From Podospora pseudocomata (Eukaryota; Ascomycota; Sordariomycetes; Sordariales; Podosporaceae), in NCBI RefSeq assembly GCF_035222375.1, contig NC_085888.1, positions 3,708,389 to 3,772,388 of the forward strand: a DNA stretch of 64,000 nucleotides, written 5' to 3'. Under the pieces are notes generated by a model. That model was given only the letters and a program-made list of their open reading frames with translations. It had not been told where the DNA came from and made no database searches. Shown piece by piece: positions 1 through 12,699 of the stretch. Position 1 is the stretch's first letter. Every line of letters starts with the position of its first letter. Made by a program: the position numbers and the translations under genes.

Positions 1-1549
1 AGCCATTCTTTGAAATGATTGAAGAGAAGGTACCGCGAAGAGAGCCGAATGAGGTTCTAGACATGGTTGCCTTCGTGGACAAGACCGCCAGGGCTGTTGG
101 ACTGCCTCTGGAGGGCAATGTCAACTCGCCGAGGGCAAAGGCACAGGCGTGTTTCAGGATGCACCAGACAGTTGATGAGAGGGGGACGAAGGCCTCACAG
201 AACAGAATTTGGTTGGATTCGGAAACAGTGAAAAAGACACCAAATCTGATCATCGCCACGGGGTATACAGCGACAGGTTTGCAGCTCAACTCAACAGGCG
301 CCAGAGTCGAAGGTGTATGGGTGAAAGATGCTACAGGGAAATACCCCGGCATGAATCTGTTCAAGGTCAAAAAGGAGATCATTGTCTGCAGCGGGGTTGT
401 TGGTACACCAGAGCTCCTGATGAAGAGGTATGAGTTCTCGCTCTGACTCTCCCGCACATGGTTATTAACTTTCCCTTTTCCAGCGGCATTGGCCCTCGAG
501 ATCAACTCACTCCTCTTGGTATTCCTGTTGTCCGAGAACTGAACCACGTTGGTCGCAACTTGACAGACCACACTTCGTTTCCTATCATGTCTGAAATACC
601 GCAAAATCACACCATACATTCTCTCCAGAACCCTTTTGTACTCGTCTGGCAGCTTCTGAAGTGGCTTATATGGGGCAAAGGTCTTCTGGCGGCCTCCAGC
701 ACCCCAAGAACGCTTTTCGTCCAGAGCAGCGCTATTGATGACACGTCCATGTCGATTCTCACCCGCAACCCAGACACGGGGCAATGCACAATGGACCCCA
801 ATGACACAGCCAACATTCCCAACATTGAGATCATGGTCACTCCCGTCAACACCTTCATGGAAGCTGTCATTCCAAACAAGTCTCTTACGTCTTGGTACGC
901 AACCCTCGTCCAGCCATTCTCGCGCGGCCAAGTCCAGCTTTCGCCTTCTCCATCCGGGCGAAGTGAGGACGACCCGGCCATCAAAATCATTTACCCCATG
1001 ATGACGGACGAGAGAGATTGGGCGGTCATGAGAAAAGCAATGCGATTTGGCATGAGATTTGCGGAGGAATTTGCCAACCAGTATCCCCACTCCGCTGTCT
1101 TGAGCTTCGCGCCAGGGATGGACCTCATGTATCTAGATTCTGTCATTGAGGCCAAAAGGGCCAAGGGGAAGACCAACAAGGCAGAATCTTCAGCGGGGGT
1201 TCCAGATATCACTGATCCTCACAGCCAAATGTCTTCTTCATCGTCGCAACAGGTACCTCAGGGATACAGAGGAAAGACTTGGCAAACTGTGACGGATTTA
1301 GAGATTGACGAGTATGCAAAACGAGTGTGGGCTTCTGCTCTGCATGCCACTTCGACGTGTCGCATGTCCCTTTCACCAGAGGGCGGCGTGGTGGATCAGC
1401 GGTTGAGGGTGCACGGGATTGAGAATCTGAGAATTGCGGATGCAAGCGTCTTTCCTGCCATTCCCAGTGCGCATACCATGGCGCCTACTGTTATGGTGGG
1501 GAGAAGGCTCGGGGAGATGATTTTGGAGGAGGCCGGCCGAAGTGGGTAA
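1..1549 (+). CDS. GMC oxidoreductase, 5' end cut by window edge
   Basis: Two exons are visible, running to base 427 and from 484 to the stop at 1549; the intron 428-483 has a GTATGA donor and CAG acceptor. Splicing joins LLMK to SGIGPR, the signature 2 region of glucose-methanol-choline FAD oxidoreductases. The C-terminal FAD/substrate domain is complete: the HATSTCRM segment with the catalytic-type His, then a VHGIENLRIADASVFP segment and a final MAPTVMVGRRLGEMI. About 490 residues are visible against roughly 600-650 for the fungal family, so the N-terminal GxGxxG dinucleotide-binding part lies upstream of the window. Family members oxidise alcohols, choline, glucose or aryl alcohols; nothing here fixes the substrate. 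Intact as far as seen. Family call is firm, specific activity unknown. Confidence 0.9.
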
Positions 1550-2122
1550 GGTTGACCTTACCACCAAGTCATTTCTGTCACGCTACTTCGCGGTACAGTT
1601 ATTCTGTTTGGGGGGTTGTATGAGTATCTATTCTGTAGTCAGATATCTATTTATTCATTTATTTCTATAGGAAGTCGTGAGAGGCTTGGCTGGATAAACA
1701 AGCTAGTACATGTTGTGGAAAACAAACCGACTTTCCCCTAAAACCAGCTTTTCACATCTTTAGCTTGAACATTACGAGTGATCCAAGACAGCCGGGCCTT
1801 GGCCGTTCCCAGCTCCGTCTCCCTTTGCTGCTCAAGTCTCGAATTCAGTGCGTTGACAGACAACACGCGAGCTTAGCATCTTCATAATCACTTGCTGGAA
1901 AAGCGCAGTGCGAATAGGTAGTCTGAGGGAAATGACTCGATATACCTGAGTGTACTTAGCAAGAAGTAGCAGGCTAGATACTTGGATGAAGAATCTAGTC
2001 TTTTATGAACCACCGTCCCCGGACATTCTCCCCAAATCAACTGGGCTCTTTCGGTAACCTGGAGCCCATGATGATCCGGCCTTAACTTGGAATGCCTATG
2101 GACATTCCCATGTATGGACATT
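1550..2122. other. intergenic, convergent 3' ends
   Basis: This 573-base stretch lies between the oxidoreductase and the convergent secreted-protein gene. It is AT-richer than the flanking exons, as expected for 3' untranslated DNA. No convincing gene, repeat or RNA was seen. Confidence 0.5.
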
Positions 2123-2831
2123 TCAGCCCCAATAAGCCAGCGCCTGTCTTCCCAAGCTCTGCTGCCCAGCAGTATTGGCATGACACCCATCCGCCACCTC
2201 GCCTGGCTTCAGCACAAACTGCCCTGGATACTTGACATTCAGCTCGGGATCCTCTGCCGCTCGCTTGGCCAAACTCTCGGTCAGCTCAGGACCCTTGCTA
2301 CCGGCCAAGAAGCAGGTGTTGCCACCTTCGTAAACGGGTTGACCCGTGATGTAGACCTCTGCTCCAGGGGCGGCGTGCTGTCTTGCATTGGCAATGAGAC
2401 GCTTAACCTCGTCGTCGGTTACCCCCTGTTGAGCAAAGATGCAAATCTGTACCCATACAGCAGTGGGCTTGCCGTAACGAGCGGCCTGTTGGTCGAAGAG
2501 ACGCCACGAGTTGGAGTTGCTGTTTGTCCACGATTGGACAACCTGAGAGGCAGGTAGATGGCAGGTCAGTCTCCAAGATCAAAAAAGGGCCAAAACAACG
2601 ACATACCATGCCAGAGGTTCCGTAGGGCTCCCATAGGCGCCTCCCCCCGACAGAAACATAGCCTTGAGCTACGTTCTCGGCCATGGAACACCCTATAAAG
2701 CCCAGAGTTCGAGTGGATTGACGGGCTTGCATGGCCATGGCGTGGTCACTGAAGACGGGCGAGGCGGTGGCGGTACCACTGAGCAAAAAGGTGCTCAATG
2801 TACCAATCAATGCTGCGAGCCGGAACTGCAT
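2123..2831 (-). CDS. small secreted protein of unknown function
   Basis: Two exons, 2831-2607 and 2542-2123, with intron 2606-2543 (GTATGT donor, CTCAG acceptor, phase 0). The product is 214 residues. It starts with a classic signal peptide (MQFRLAALIGTLSTFLLSG, cut near TATASP) and continues with a short pro-like region. The mature part has a FIGCSMAENVAQGY segment, VVQSWTNSNSNSWRLFDQQ across the splice, an aromatic VWVQICIF strand, and a C-terminal half with YITGQPVYEGGNTCF. Four cysteines (GCS, QICIF, NTCF and DGCH) could form disulfides. The regular alternation of strands suggests a compact globular domain resembling conserved fungal secreted proteins without assigned function. No catalytic motif is claimed. 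Confidence 0.75.
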
Positions 2832-4143
2832 GTTGACACAGATGGCGGAGGAGAGCTTGTATGGCTCGAATAGCGAAAGAAGGCTGTGTGGGATGAATGG
2901 CTTGTGTGGGTTGATGGTGGGAGGAGAGCGAGCTGAAGGAGTAGGTATTGGCCTCGTATTTATAGACGGTGGTTTGGCTGTTGGTGATCTAGGCTCCTGA
3001 GTCAACAACACCTTGAGGCGTCGCTTCACCCACTTCATCTTCCATCTTGCCAGCAAGATGGCACATGCTCGGCTGTACATCACCGACGCTGTCTCTCAAA
3101 ACCAAAGGTATTCAATGTCGATGGGTGAGAATGGTTGCCGAACTCGAAGCCGACTCGCTCTACGGGTTTGTTTTGGACCGAATGATACAGGTGGGAGTGT
3201 AGCTGGGTAGCACACGAGGGTATCCCCAGTTGCCCGGCTCACACAGCAAAGCCTTGAATCCTCGTATAGAACCATACTTGTAACTTGGAAGCCTGTGAAT
3301 TCGTGCTAGAATCTGACGGTTAAGGCTCCGATGCCATGGGACCCATGTGGCTTTTCGCTGCGGCTATTATATATACAACTGTCACTGCTTGGCGTCGTTT
3401 GGTTGCCACGTTTTCTAGATGAAGACACAAAACGACAGCCGACGTCGAGAGCCGGGATGGGGGATGATACCGTAACCGGACAAAACACATCGCGATGCAT
3501 TTTTCCGGTTGATGGAGAAGTGACAGCCCCTTTGCCCGAGACGATGGGTTAAATTAGACAGCCTGCTCTGGCACCTTGCCTCTGCAGGCACACACATGAG
3601 GGGCAGAGAGGTCCAGTGCTGCTTCGCCTCGTCGTGATGCAAGCCGAGCCAGGTGAACCGCCATCACCACGCAAAAGCCGACCATGTCTGCCGAAAATGA
3701 TGCTGATGGCTCGCGAGATTTATGTGAACATCTTGCACCTGAGACTCATTGTGCCTTTCGGATATCCTCATATTAAGTATTTTATTCCACGCGTTCAAGC
3801 GAGGCTTCTCCAGCAGAGCCACCTAAGTTGTTGTACAAGTGTTGTAAATGGCTACAAATTCCGTCCAAACTGCGCTGCCTGTTGCTGTAAATGTGACAAC
3901 AAAACCCAATGACACCAAACACCTTGGACAGATAAGAAGAATCGCCAGCCATCCATGACGCAGAAAGGTTCACTCGCTAAAAACGCCCAGCATCCGCCTT
4001 GGCCCCACGCGACCTCAATTCCTCCTCACGTCTACCTTTTACCGCCATGCCCGTGTTCTTTTATTTCACGCTTTGGTATCGTACCCTGAAACATGCCAAC
4101 AGTTGCAGGGAAAAAACAAAACAAATCACGCCCCAACCCCGCG
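2832..4143. other. intergenic / promoter region of the secreted gene
   Basis: About 1.3 kb with no supported gene. An AT-rich TATATATA stretch lies near 3368-3375. Short open frames here have no domain, codon or splice support. Its left part is the promoter of the minus-strand secreted protein; its right part is the 3' flank of the minus-strand glycosyltransferase. Confidence 0.4.
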
Positions 4144-5415
4144 TCACCTCGCTGGGGGCTTATCCAACACCTCGGCGCCCTTGAGCACTTTGCTCCGGAG
4201 ATCCTCCACATGGCCGGGTTCTTTGTAGGCGGCCTGCACGAGCAGAGGTGTGAGGGCAGCCATCACGTTGTGGCCAAACTCCCGGTTCGTCAGGCCTTTC
4301 CTCCCCCAATAGTGGCGCACGAGGTGTCCGACACAACCAGACCCGGATACTTCGGGAATTCCATTGGCCTCCTGGCACGGCAGCATGCGGATGTATTGCG
4401 GGTGGGTTTCAATGCTGTAGCCATCCAAAAAGTCGTAGCGGACGTGGGTGCTGAAGGCAGCTTGCTCGTGGAACAAGGTCTGGGCCCATTTGGCGCATCC
4501 CTTGTAGCGCACCTCGGAGGGGCATTCGGCCCAGTCTTTGAACAGGCGCTGTGATTTCTCCCCGGCCTGCGCAATGATGAAGCCAGAGTTGATGTTGACC
4601 TTGTGCTTCTCCGAGTCGTCGAAGTTGGGCTCACCGGCGGGATCTTCTGCCATGGCCACAATGACGTCCCTGTCGATCTTCCAGTAGTTGAGCATCCACT
4701 CGAGCGGCACCTCGGGGGAGGGGAACATGGCATCGTAGTCCATCATGACGACAATGTCGTACTGCTTGAGGAGCTCCTTGGTGAAGATGACTTTGGACCA
4801 GTGGGGGGCGCGGTCGGCATACTGTGGCGCCCGGATGAACTTGTACGAGTAGCCGTGAATTTGGGCGTAGAGATAGTGGCTGAGGAAGCCTGCCGACGGA
4901 CTGCCCAGCTTGTCCCAGGGTGGAACGCCTTCGCTGTAGAAAATGCTTCCCTCGCCCGCCAGGTCGCGCGTATCCACGTCGAGGATGCAGATCCTCTTCC
5001 CCATGGGCTTCGTGTGAACGAGCTCATTCTGGGGAGGCAGCAGCTTTTCGGTTCCGTCGAGGGTCACGAATCGGGGCGCCGTGATGGGCAGAATGAGCGG
5101 TTGCCAGAGCGCGCGAATGATGTCCGGGAGGCTGTCGAGGTTCGGGGGAGTATGGTTCGCCTGGCAGTCGGAATGGAATGGGCCATGGCTGTCGTCAAAC
5201 ACCACCTTGGGCCTGCGATTGTAGCACCCGTGATGGTTAGCAAAATGCCAGGTGTGGTGACGGGAGTTGGCGTGTGGGTGGTGGACAGCTTACATGCGCG
5301 GCTTGGGCAACGACCCAGTGTACAAGCCCGACGCGAGGATGAGGGTGATGATGAGAACGGGGATCAGAAAGATGAGGCGACGCCATGCCTGGGGCATATT
5401 TTGGAAGGCGGCCAT
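4144..5415 (-). CDS. type II membrane glycosyltransferase, GMA12/MNN10-like
   Basis: Two exons, 5415-5294 and 5212-4144, with an 81-base intron; splicing restores one frame of 396 residues. Exon 1 gives a short cytoplasmic tail with RR and a hydrophobic signal anchor (LIFLIPVLIITLILASGLY, about residues 14-32), typical of Golgi type II transferases. The lumenal part contains a GT-A style block: ICILDVDTRD, a HGYSYKFIRA segment, WSKVIFTKELL, then VVMMDYDAMF holding the DxD motif that binds the metal and sugar nucleotide, followed by NSGFIIA and a late HYWGRKGL. This order matches fungal galactosyl/mannosyltransferases of the GMA12/MNN10 kind or closely related nucleotide-diphospho-sugar transferases. 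It likely extends protein- or wall-linked glycans; donor and linkage cannot be read from sequence. No break is seen. Confidence 0.72.
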
Positions 5416-7001
5416 GGGCGCGCAGCGAAAGAGCGACAACAAAGTCGCAGACACGGTCGAATTGGTGAGCTGGCTGGCTGCGCTGCGCTCAGAGCGTGGC
5501 GCCCTGTGAGATTCGGGGCAGGCCTGCTTGGTGTGTGGACGTAGGTAGGGGATGGAGAATCACGCCGATCGGGTTGCTGTTGATCGCATTGGAGGGGCGG
5601 TTTGCGGTCAGGGCGGTGAGAGGGAGCACCAGCGGGGATTGGACTGATCTGATAGGAATATGGCGACGTTGATGCTGAAAGAAAACAAGGACGAAAAAGG
5701 AGAGCAAAAGAAAAAAAAGGCAAAAAAGAGGAATGATTTGACAGCAGCGAGCGATCGATTGAGCGACTCGATGGGGCCTGGGGAACGTGTGTGTTGGTTG
5801 GTTGGCTACCTTCCTTCCTTAAGGTACACGAAGGAACCCAACTCCCCTTCCCTCAGGGCAGTGTTCACGATGCGATGCGCGACTCGGATACGACCCCGCC
5901 GTAATCATTATTTTTGCTGTGGCCAAGCCAGGGGTCCAAACTGCCAAACGCAGTAAAAAGGGATGGCAAAACCCCCATGTCTCCTGTCAAATCCACTCAA
6001 ATCCAGACCAGCCCAGGCCACCTGCACCTCTCCCGTCATCTTGCACTTCTTCTTCACTAGGTGCCTCGCGGCAGTTTCTGGGGCCATTGCTGCTGAGGCA
6101 TAATTTTAACTGCCATCAACGATACGGCCGAACAGGCGGGCGGAAGTCTCGGCTTGGCTCTGGCGACAAGACCCCTGTCGTCTGATGTTTGTGCCTCACA
6201 ACCGACCTCACGACACAGGCCGCCTGCATCACTGGGAAACATGAAACAATGCCTTTGTTTGTGCCCGTCAAAGAACATGGCAAGGCACCGTTGACTCGGT
6301 CGGTCGCAGAGCTGCCTGAATGGCCGCCCAGGGTCCAGGCTCAACGCCCTCAACGGGTGCCCATTGATAAGCACGATAAGGTAGCCGATGGATAAGGCTG
6401 CTGAGGCGGGCGCCACGCCCATGGCAGATCGCATCAAAGTGGAACCTGGAACTCTGACGCGACCAGCACGGGCCCTATCACTTCTTATCAGTGATGGGAT
6501 GAGCGAGAAGGCCATCCTGATCAGCGTGACACCGCATACTGACTGCATTCACATGATGTGTGCGACAGTGAGAGTCAGCTGTCTGTCTCTTGTCCTCGAG
6601 CGCAGACGACAGTCCAAGGTCGACACATGCTGGGGAAAGCGAGCTTGGAAGGCTGGTGCTGGGGCATTCGGCTCGGGATAAGGAAACCATCCCGAACTTC
6701 GGTTGGGTGTTTGACAACCAACAAAGAAGACCGAAGCACGTCAGTCATTCTGCCGTGGGAGTTGGGTGTGTAGTTGGTCAACCTCTTAAAGAAGTAGGGG
6801 TAATGGCCCAGGCTTTGCCACTCCCGAGGTCATCCTTCCAGGTTGATGATTCTTGCTTTTACCATCGGTTGGATTCTTCGCGTCTTGCTTCTGGCTTTCT
6901 CTGCTCGTGGTCGTTGCTGCAACACAGGCAGTTTGATTGTATCACTTGTGGAGCTGCATGCAGGCTGTACCTTTGGTTGATAACGTACCTCTGCAGGAAG
7001 A
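5416..7001. other. intergenic, divergent promoters
   Basis: This 1.6-kb region lies between the divergent glycosyltransferase and MFS genes. Short simple tracts occur: A-rich near 5700-5730, and TTGGTTGGTTGG followed by CCTTCCTTCCTT near 5795-5820. No supported gene; presumably holds both promoters. Confidence 0.4.
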
Positions 7002-8896
7002 ATGAGCGTCGGCCACCGGGATGGATCACCGCCGCCATCCTCATCTCCATGCTCTTCCAGAGCCCCGATTTCGAACTATTACCCGATAGGACATGACCTG
7101 AAGCACCCTGATGACAGATACCGCCTTGAACATGATCGGAGCTCTTTCGAAAGTCAAGGGGTGCTTTCGCCGTTGCTTCTTGGCTCTCCACACGCCACCG
7201 CGCTTCGCAGCAACAGCATTGAGATGCAAGATTCGGGGATATCAAGTCTTGAAAACGAAAGAGAGGCGCAACGTATCAACCGAAAGATGGATTTGTACCT
7301 GCTCCCCCTCCTATCGCTGCTGTATCTGTTCAACGGCCTCGACAGGGGGAATATTGGCAATGCGCAAACCCAAGGCTTCACGCATGACATCGGTGCCCTG
7401 CCGGATGATCTCAACCTTGCAGTGTCGCTCTTTTTCGTCACCTTTGTCCTGTTCCAGATGCCCTCGGCCGCAGTGGGACAATGGCTGGGGCCGAGCACGT
7501 GGCTGCCCATCATGATGGTACCCAGTCCTCTCCAAGTTCTGTTGTTATATGTATACCGCCAAGGACTAACCACTCGATCAGCTCTGTTGGGGCCTCATAA
7601 CCACGATTCAGGCATTTATCTGGGGAAAAGGTACGGGGCAAAAAGAAACACGAGAACCATGGCGCTGACATTGGCATTGATCACGTACTCAAGCGGCTCT
7701 GATAACGACTCGTCTCCTCATCGGTGTCTTTGAAGCTGGCTTTTACCCCACATGCATCGTTTATCTTGGCTCTTTCTATTCCCGGTTCGACCTGGCCACG
7801 CGGATTGGACTGTTTTATGGACAGTATGCCATTGCATCTGCCTTCTCGGGGGCCCTGTGTACGTTCGCCCTCAACCACTCCCCCGACACCGAAGCAGGAC
7901 GGGGCTGACATGGACTGACTGCCACCAGCATATGCCATCTTTCAGGTCTCCCATGCCTGGCTCAAGCCATGGCAGCTTCTCTTCATCATCGAGGGGGTTC
8001 TCACCTCTGTGCTGGGAGCGGTAGCATGGTTGTGGCTACCGACAGGACCTAGAGGCGCGTGGTTCCTGAGCCACAGCGAAAGGCAGTTTGTGGTGGACCG
8101 AGTCGGTGGCGTGGAACTCAATGCTGCCAAATACTCCAGCCTTACCCGGCGGGATCTGGTCGAGACGCTGAGGGATTGGAAGCTGTGGTTTGTGCTGGTG
8201 TTCAACATCTGCGCCAGCGTGCCCGTCACGGCTTTCTCCGTCTTCCTCCCGCTGGTTGTGCAGGGTATGGGGTACGAATCGGTCGAGGCAAACTTGGTAT
8301 GTGACAAGAGCAAAGGCAAGAAGCAAGAAACAAGAAGCCTAACTCCTTCTACATAGATGTCGGTGCCGCCAGCGGTGTGCGGGGCGGTCGGGCTCTACCT
8401 GTTCGCATCCAGCTCGGATCGGCACAGGGAGCGGGGATGGCACATTGTCGGAGCACTGGTGGTGGCGCTGGGGGGACTCGTCGGGGTGGTCGGATCGGTC
8501 AGCAACGCAGCCAAGTATGCGTCGCTGTGCGTGTTTCTTTTTGGCAGCTACGTGCCGCCCCCGCTCACCGTGGCCTGGCTCAGCGGCAACACGCCGACGG
8601 CTGGGAAGAGGGCGCTGGTGGTGGGCGCGAATGGGCTGGGAAACCTGGCGGGCGCCATCGGGTCGCAGCTCTACCGAGCCGAGTATGCACCCGGGTACAA
8701 ACTGCCGCTGGTGGTGACGTTGGGATTCGTCGGTGTTGCCCTCACCGGTTATGTAGCGTATCGTTACACACTGCGGGCGGTGAACGCGCGCAGGGCGGCC
8801 ATCAGGAAATCGAAAAGCGCCGAGCAGATAGAGGCCGAGCGTGTCGACTCTGTCAGACATGCAGACCGCAAATGGGTGTTTGTATACGACCTGTAA
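7002..8896 (+). CDS. MFS permease, Dal5-like anion:cation symporter family
   Basis: Five exons: 7002-7517, 7582-7630, 7694-7858, 7929-8296 and 8357-8896, all with GT-AG introns of 60-70 bases and compatible phases, giving 545 residues. After an acidic, Ser/Pro-rich cytoplasmic N-terminus come twelve predicted membrane segments. TM1 reads YLLPLLSLLYLFNGLDRGNIGNA, the hallmark of allantoate/nicotinate-type (Dal5, Tna1) permeases. Later come RLLIGVFEAGFYP, WQLLFIIEGVLTS and the NLMSVPP entry of the second half. Such proteins import organic anions (allantoate, vitamins, dipeptides, sulfonates) with protons at the plasma membrane. A Zn2Cys6 regulator lies directly downstream in the same direction, suggesting the pair may be co-inherited and the permease regulated by it. 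Intact; substrate unknown. Confidence 0.88.
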
Positions 8897-9418
8897 GGTA
8901 ACTGGAAGACCTGTACAGTCAGTACATACAACACAGGTGGTGGTAGGTAGCAGAATTGAACACGCTCCCCCCTCTCCCCCCACCCCCCAACATCAGGCCG
9001 GGGACATGTTGGTCAGTTCCGCGGGGGTGCTGCGGTGAGGTGTCACTGCGTTATCATTTATCACACTGGCAGCTCTCACCTGTTTGTGCCACTGGCCGTA
9101 AGCAGGGTCTGATTGGTCCAGAACTGGCATCGGCGCAGACTACCCCACCCCCCTCAACCGCAAGTACCGCCCGGGTTGGGGCGTAACCCACGCATCCCAC
9201 ACGTCCTGGTGGTCCCCAAGCCAAGAAGAGTGTCGTCTCCGCAGCCCGCCTGGGAAAAGCTCCACCCTGGGCGCCCAAGTCCCCAGGAAACACTCAAGTC
9301 CACCTCTCCTCCTCCACACTGCGGGTACGTTAACCTGGAAACTCTCTCTCCTCCATCGCAGCTCCCATCTCATCCATCGGTGATCCAGTCAGTGATCCAT
9401 GGTCATTTTATAACCACC
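8897..9418. other. intergenic, promoter of the Zn2Cys6 gene
   Basis: About 520 bases holding the 3' end of the permease and the promoter of the regulator. A C-rich tract lies near 8967-8990. No gene is supported. Confidence 0.4.
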
Positions 9419-12327
9419 ATGCCGCGGCAATCGAAACCGCCTTCCACTTCGACTGGAAAAAAGAAGCCCGAGCTGGTCGACGGCCGCCTGCCCGTCAATC
9501 CCCGCAGAAAAAAGGTTTTGCCTGAGGAGAGGAAGCGGGTCTCCTCGGCGTGAGTTTGTTCACTTCTTTCTCTCTCCTCTCCTCTCCTCTTCTCTCCTCG
9601 CGCATTTGTCTAACATTGGCCCCGTGCCACCGCTCCAAAGTTGTAACAACTGCAATGTGCGACGGGTTAAGTGCACTGGGGAGACACCGTGCCATCAGTG
9701 CCGGAACACAAACCGCCCGTGCAAATATCCCGAGGTCGTCCCCAAGGTCACCGTTCCAAAGCTGCAATGGACAGCCTTGACAGCCCTCCAAGCATGGGCC
9801 CCGCATGCAATCGAGCTGAAGCGTCAGCTCGAGGCCGGCGAGCTTGTCCGGAAGATCACCCATGAGGATGGTCGGGTAGAGTACCAGCCCGCGAGTGAGC
9901 TGCCACCGCTGCCCGAGCTTTCACATTTCCAAGACGAGGTGCCGCCTGAAGATGTTGTCAATGCTGAGTCGTCACGGCTGGCGTTACCACCAGCCCCGGC
10001 ACCGCAAACAGCGGCACCACTGCCGCAACCACCAACACCCCGTCAGCAGCAGCACCAGCAGGAGCACCAGCAACATCATATAGCGGAGCACCAACACCGG
10101 GAGAGGCCGCCGCTGGGTGAATCACCGCAAACTGGGGACAAGCTGGACAAGATTCGCTCGGCATCACCCTCAACTTCATCCATCTTGAGTAAACGGTCGG
10201 ATTTTTATCTCAGCACCAGCACTGGTTTTGATCCTCGAAGTGATGAAGGACGCATGTTGGCCGACTCAACTGGCACAAGTCGATATTTGGGGGCGTCATC
10301 CGGAGCAACATTCCTTGACAACATCAAGAACATGATCACCCTGACCACCCCCTTAGCAGCCCTGATCTCCAAGGGACCCGAGCACATGTTTTCACAAACT
10401 ACTGGAAGGTACCAAACCGACGATTCCCGTGCCTTGCTTGGGCCCCCCTTGATGGACCCAGTCCGACACCTACCTCCAGCCCCCGACACGGCCAAGCTGC
10501 TGGACGAGGTCCGCTACTTCATCCAAGACGGGACCACTGACGACTTGTTCCCAAGTGGCGGCATCATGTTCTGGTCGTTCCCGACCTTCACTGATCTCTC
10601 GGCCCTGGGCACCGCTCGTCGAGACCGAATCGTGACCGCTCATGGAGAGCAATATCTCCAAGTGCCCCGGGATGACGAACAGCGAACCCCGCTCGCACTG
10701 ACCTTTGCCGCGTTTGCTTTCAACAGCCTTCTCGGCCTTGCAGGCAAAGACTCTCGCGTCAATGGCCGTCTGGGTGAAGACTTCTATGCCACCTCGCGCC
10801 ATCTGCTGGGAGACCCCTGGGACTTTGGCACCTCCACCATTAAGGAAGCCGCCGTCATGGGCCTATTGGCGCTCTACCTTGTTGAGATCAACAGACGTGA
10901 CAATGCGCATCTCTGGGTGAAACACGCCATGCACGTTTGCGAAGTTCGTGGAATCCATCGCGGCTACACCGACGATGAGGCCGAAGTCAGAACGTTTTGG
11001 ACACTCTACATTATTGACTCGTATGCTCCACGGCTCCTTTTTCTCGCATGACGCTGGAGCACTTCCACTGACACTCTTCCAGGTGGCTGAGCTGCTTACT
11101 GGGACGCACGCCATCGATCCCGGATGATGGCATCTCACTTCGGCCCCCCCGAGAATGCCCGTAAGCGCTCCCATGTTCTCTTGCATTATAATGTCATCTC
11201 ACATCTGTCTTGTAGCCATTTTCCATCTCCCGTCGGCCTGAAGGCCCATCTGGAGCTGTCCCGCATCACTCACAAGATCATTTATAATGGCTTGCGCAGA
11301 CAGTCAGATGGCAAGAAGCCCGAAGATCGGAGGGCCAGGGCGGAATCCCACGTCAAACGATCCCTCGAAAGTCTGAAAAAATGGCTGAAGGCCCTCCCTC
11401 CTGCTCTTCAACTCCCCCCGGATGCCCACACAAAACTGCATCTTCCCAATAGCTTGACGACCGAGGAAGTTCCCTCCGGGTTCGGTCGCGATCGTGCATG
11501 TTGGTCACTGCACATGTCATACAATCAGGTAAGTTCTCATTGACGACAAGACTTCGCAGTTGCTGACACTCTGCCATCAGCTCATCATCCTCACCGTTCG
11601 TCCTGTGATTCTAACAGCAGTGCGGAAAGCCATTGCTAGCCTCGTCAGTACAGGACAGATGTTTAATATCTACGACAACGCCCTGGTGGAAGAGATTCGC
11701 CGGTGTACCGATGCGGCGCAATCCAATCTGCGCCTCGGATGGCTGATGCGCCAAAACAGCCCGCATGGCAGGTTGCTGGTGCAGGATCTGCACCACATTT
11801 TCAATGCTGCCGTCTTCCTCACCATGTACCAGCTCGTCTTTGTTAATGTTCGGACGCAGCTGGTGGCTGATGTGGACTGGGCCATTGATGTCTTCAAACA
11901 GGAGCAGGAGACAGGCTGTGCATATGCCAAGGATTGCTTCGAGGTCCTGCGCGACCTCAGGTTCCTTGTCAGCGAGCTACGGGACTGGATTCATAACCAG
12001 ACCGAGAAGGAGAAGCTCTGGGACGACGACGGGGCGTTGAAGAATTATCTAGGCGCCATGACGGCGCCTCGCAACAACAACACTTCCAAGACAGACCTTG
12101 GTGCAGATGTGCCGATGCATGACGTCCAATTCGAGGGCCGCCCCATCAAGCAAGCCCACGGCTTCAAGAAGGGGTACGCAAGGAGGATTTGGGACACGCT
12201 AACGTCCTGGCTCCTGTTGGAGGACAACTCCAACGAGGGTGACGGTGGTGGAGAATGTTTTGTGTTTCTTTCCAGTTCCAGTTCAGATACCAACTCAAAC
12301 TGTTCGTTCCCCCCCGGAGGATACTAG
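9419..12327 (+). CDS. Zn2Cys6 fungal-specific transcription factor
   Basis: Five exons: 9419-9549, 9641-11020, 11083-11160, 11216-11528 and 11581-12327, predicting 882 residues. The intron after exon 1 falls inside the RVSSAC junction, a conserved position in this family. The binuclear zinc cluster reads C-X2-C-X6-C-X5-C-X2-C-X6-C (CNNCNVRRVKC, then TGETPCHQC, then CKYPE), preceded by a basic nuclear-localisation-like tract. A Gln/His/Pro-rich linker follows (about residues 160-230). The middle homology region carries FWTLYIIDSWLSCLLGR and TPSIPDDGISL, the usual FTD core. It should bind CGG-type sites as a dimer. Being immediately downstream of the Dal5-like permease, it may control nitrogen or anion uptake; that is inference. 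Confidence 0.92.
9550..9640 (+). repeat. CT-rich microsatellite in intron 1
   Basis: Intron 1 of the regulator contains a tract of imperfect CTCTC/TCTCC units (about 9566-9600). The tract lies in the normal pyrimidine-rich part of a fungal intron and does not touch coding sequence. Confidence 0.6.
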
Positions 12328-12699
12328 TACAGAGGTCAAGCGATGCAAGCCTTCTTTTTCTGTCTTTTCAGCGTTTTCTTTTTGGACTTTTTAAATACAC
12401 CTCTATATATACGGTGGTTTGAGTCACCGTGGTTCGTTCCTCTACCGGACGCCATGCAGAGAAAAAGGGGGCCGTGACGGGTACATTGTTTTGTTTCTTT
12501 ACCTTACGAGTAATGAACGATTGACGAATATTTCCGCAGCTTTTAGGGCGAGCCATGAATATGTACCCGAGTATGTCGCACAGATATCATTCTTTCTTTT
12601 GCGTAACAGGGCGAGAGTGTGTCAGCAACTGAGTCGCAACTTGGGTAGTTAGCAGGGTTCTGTTTTTAATTCTACCGCATCAAGGTTATGTCAACTATG
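12328..12699. other. intergenic, convergent 3' ends
   Basis: AT-rich 3' flank between the convergent regulator and eIF2B-like sequence. Nothing else recognised. Confidence 0.4.

Noticed and set aside
4603-5544. 313-codon frame opposite the glycosyltransferase
   Set aside because: It is the antisense shadow of a strongly supported gene with continuous family motifs.
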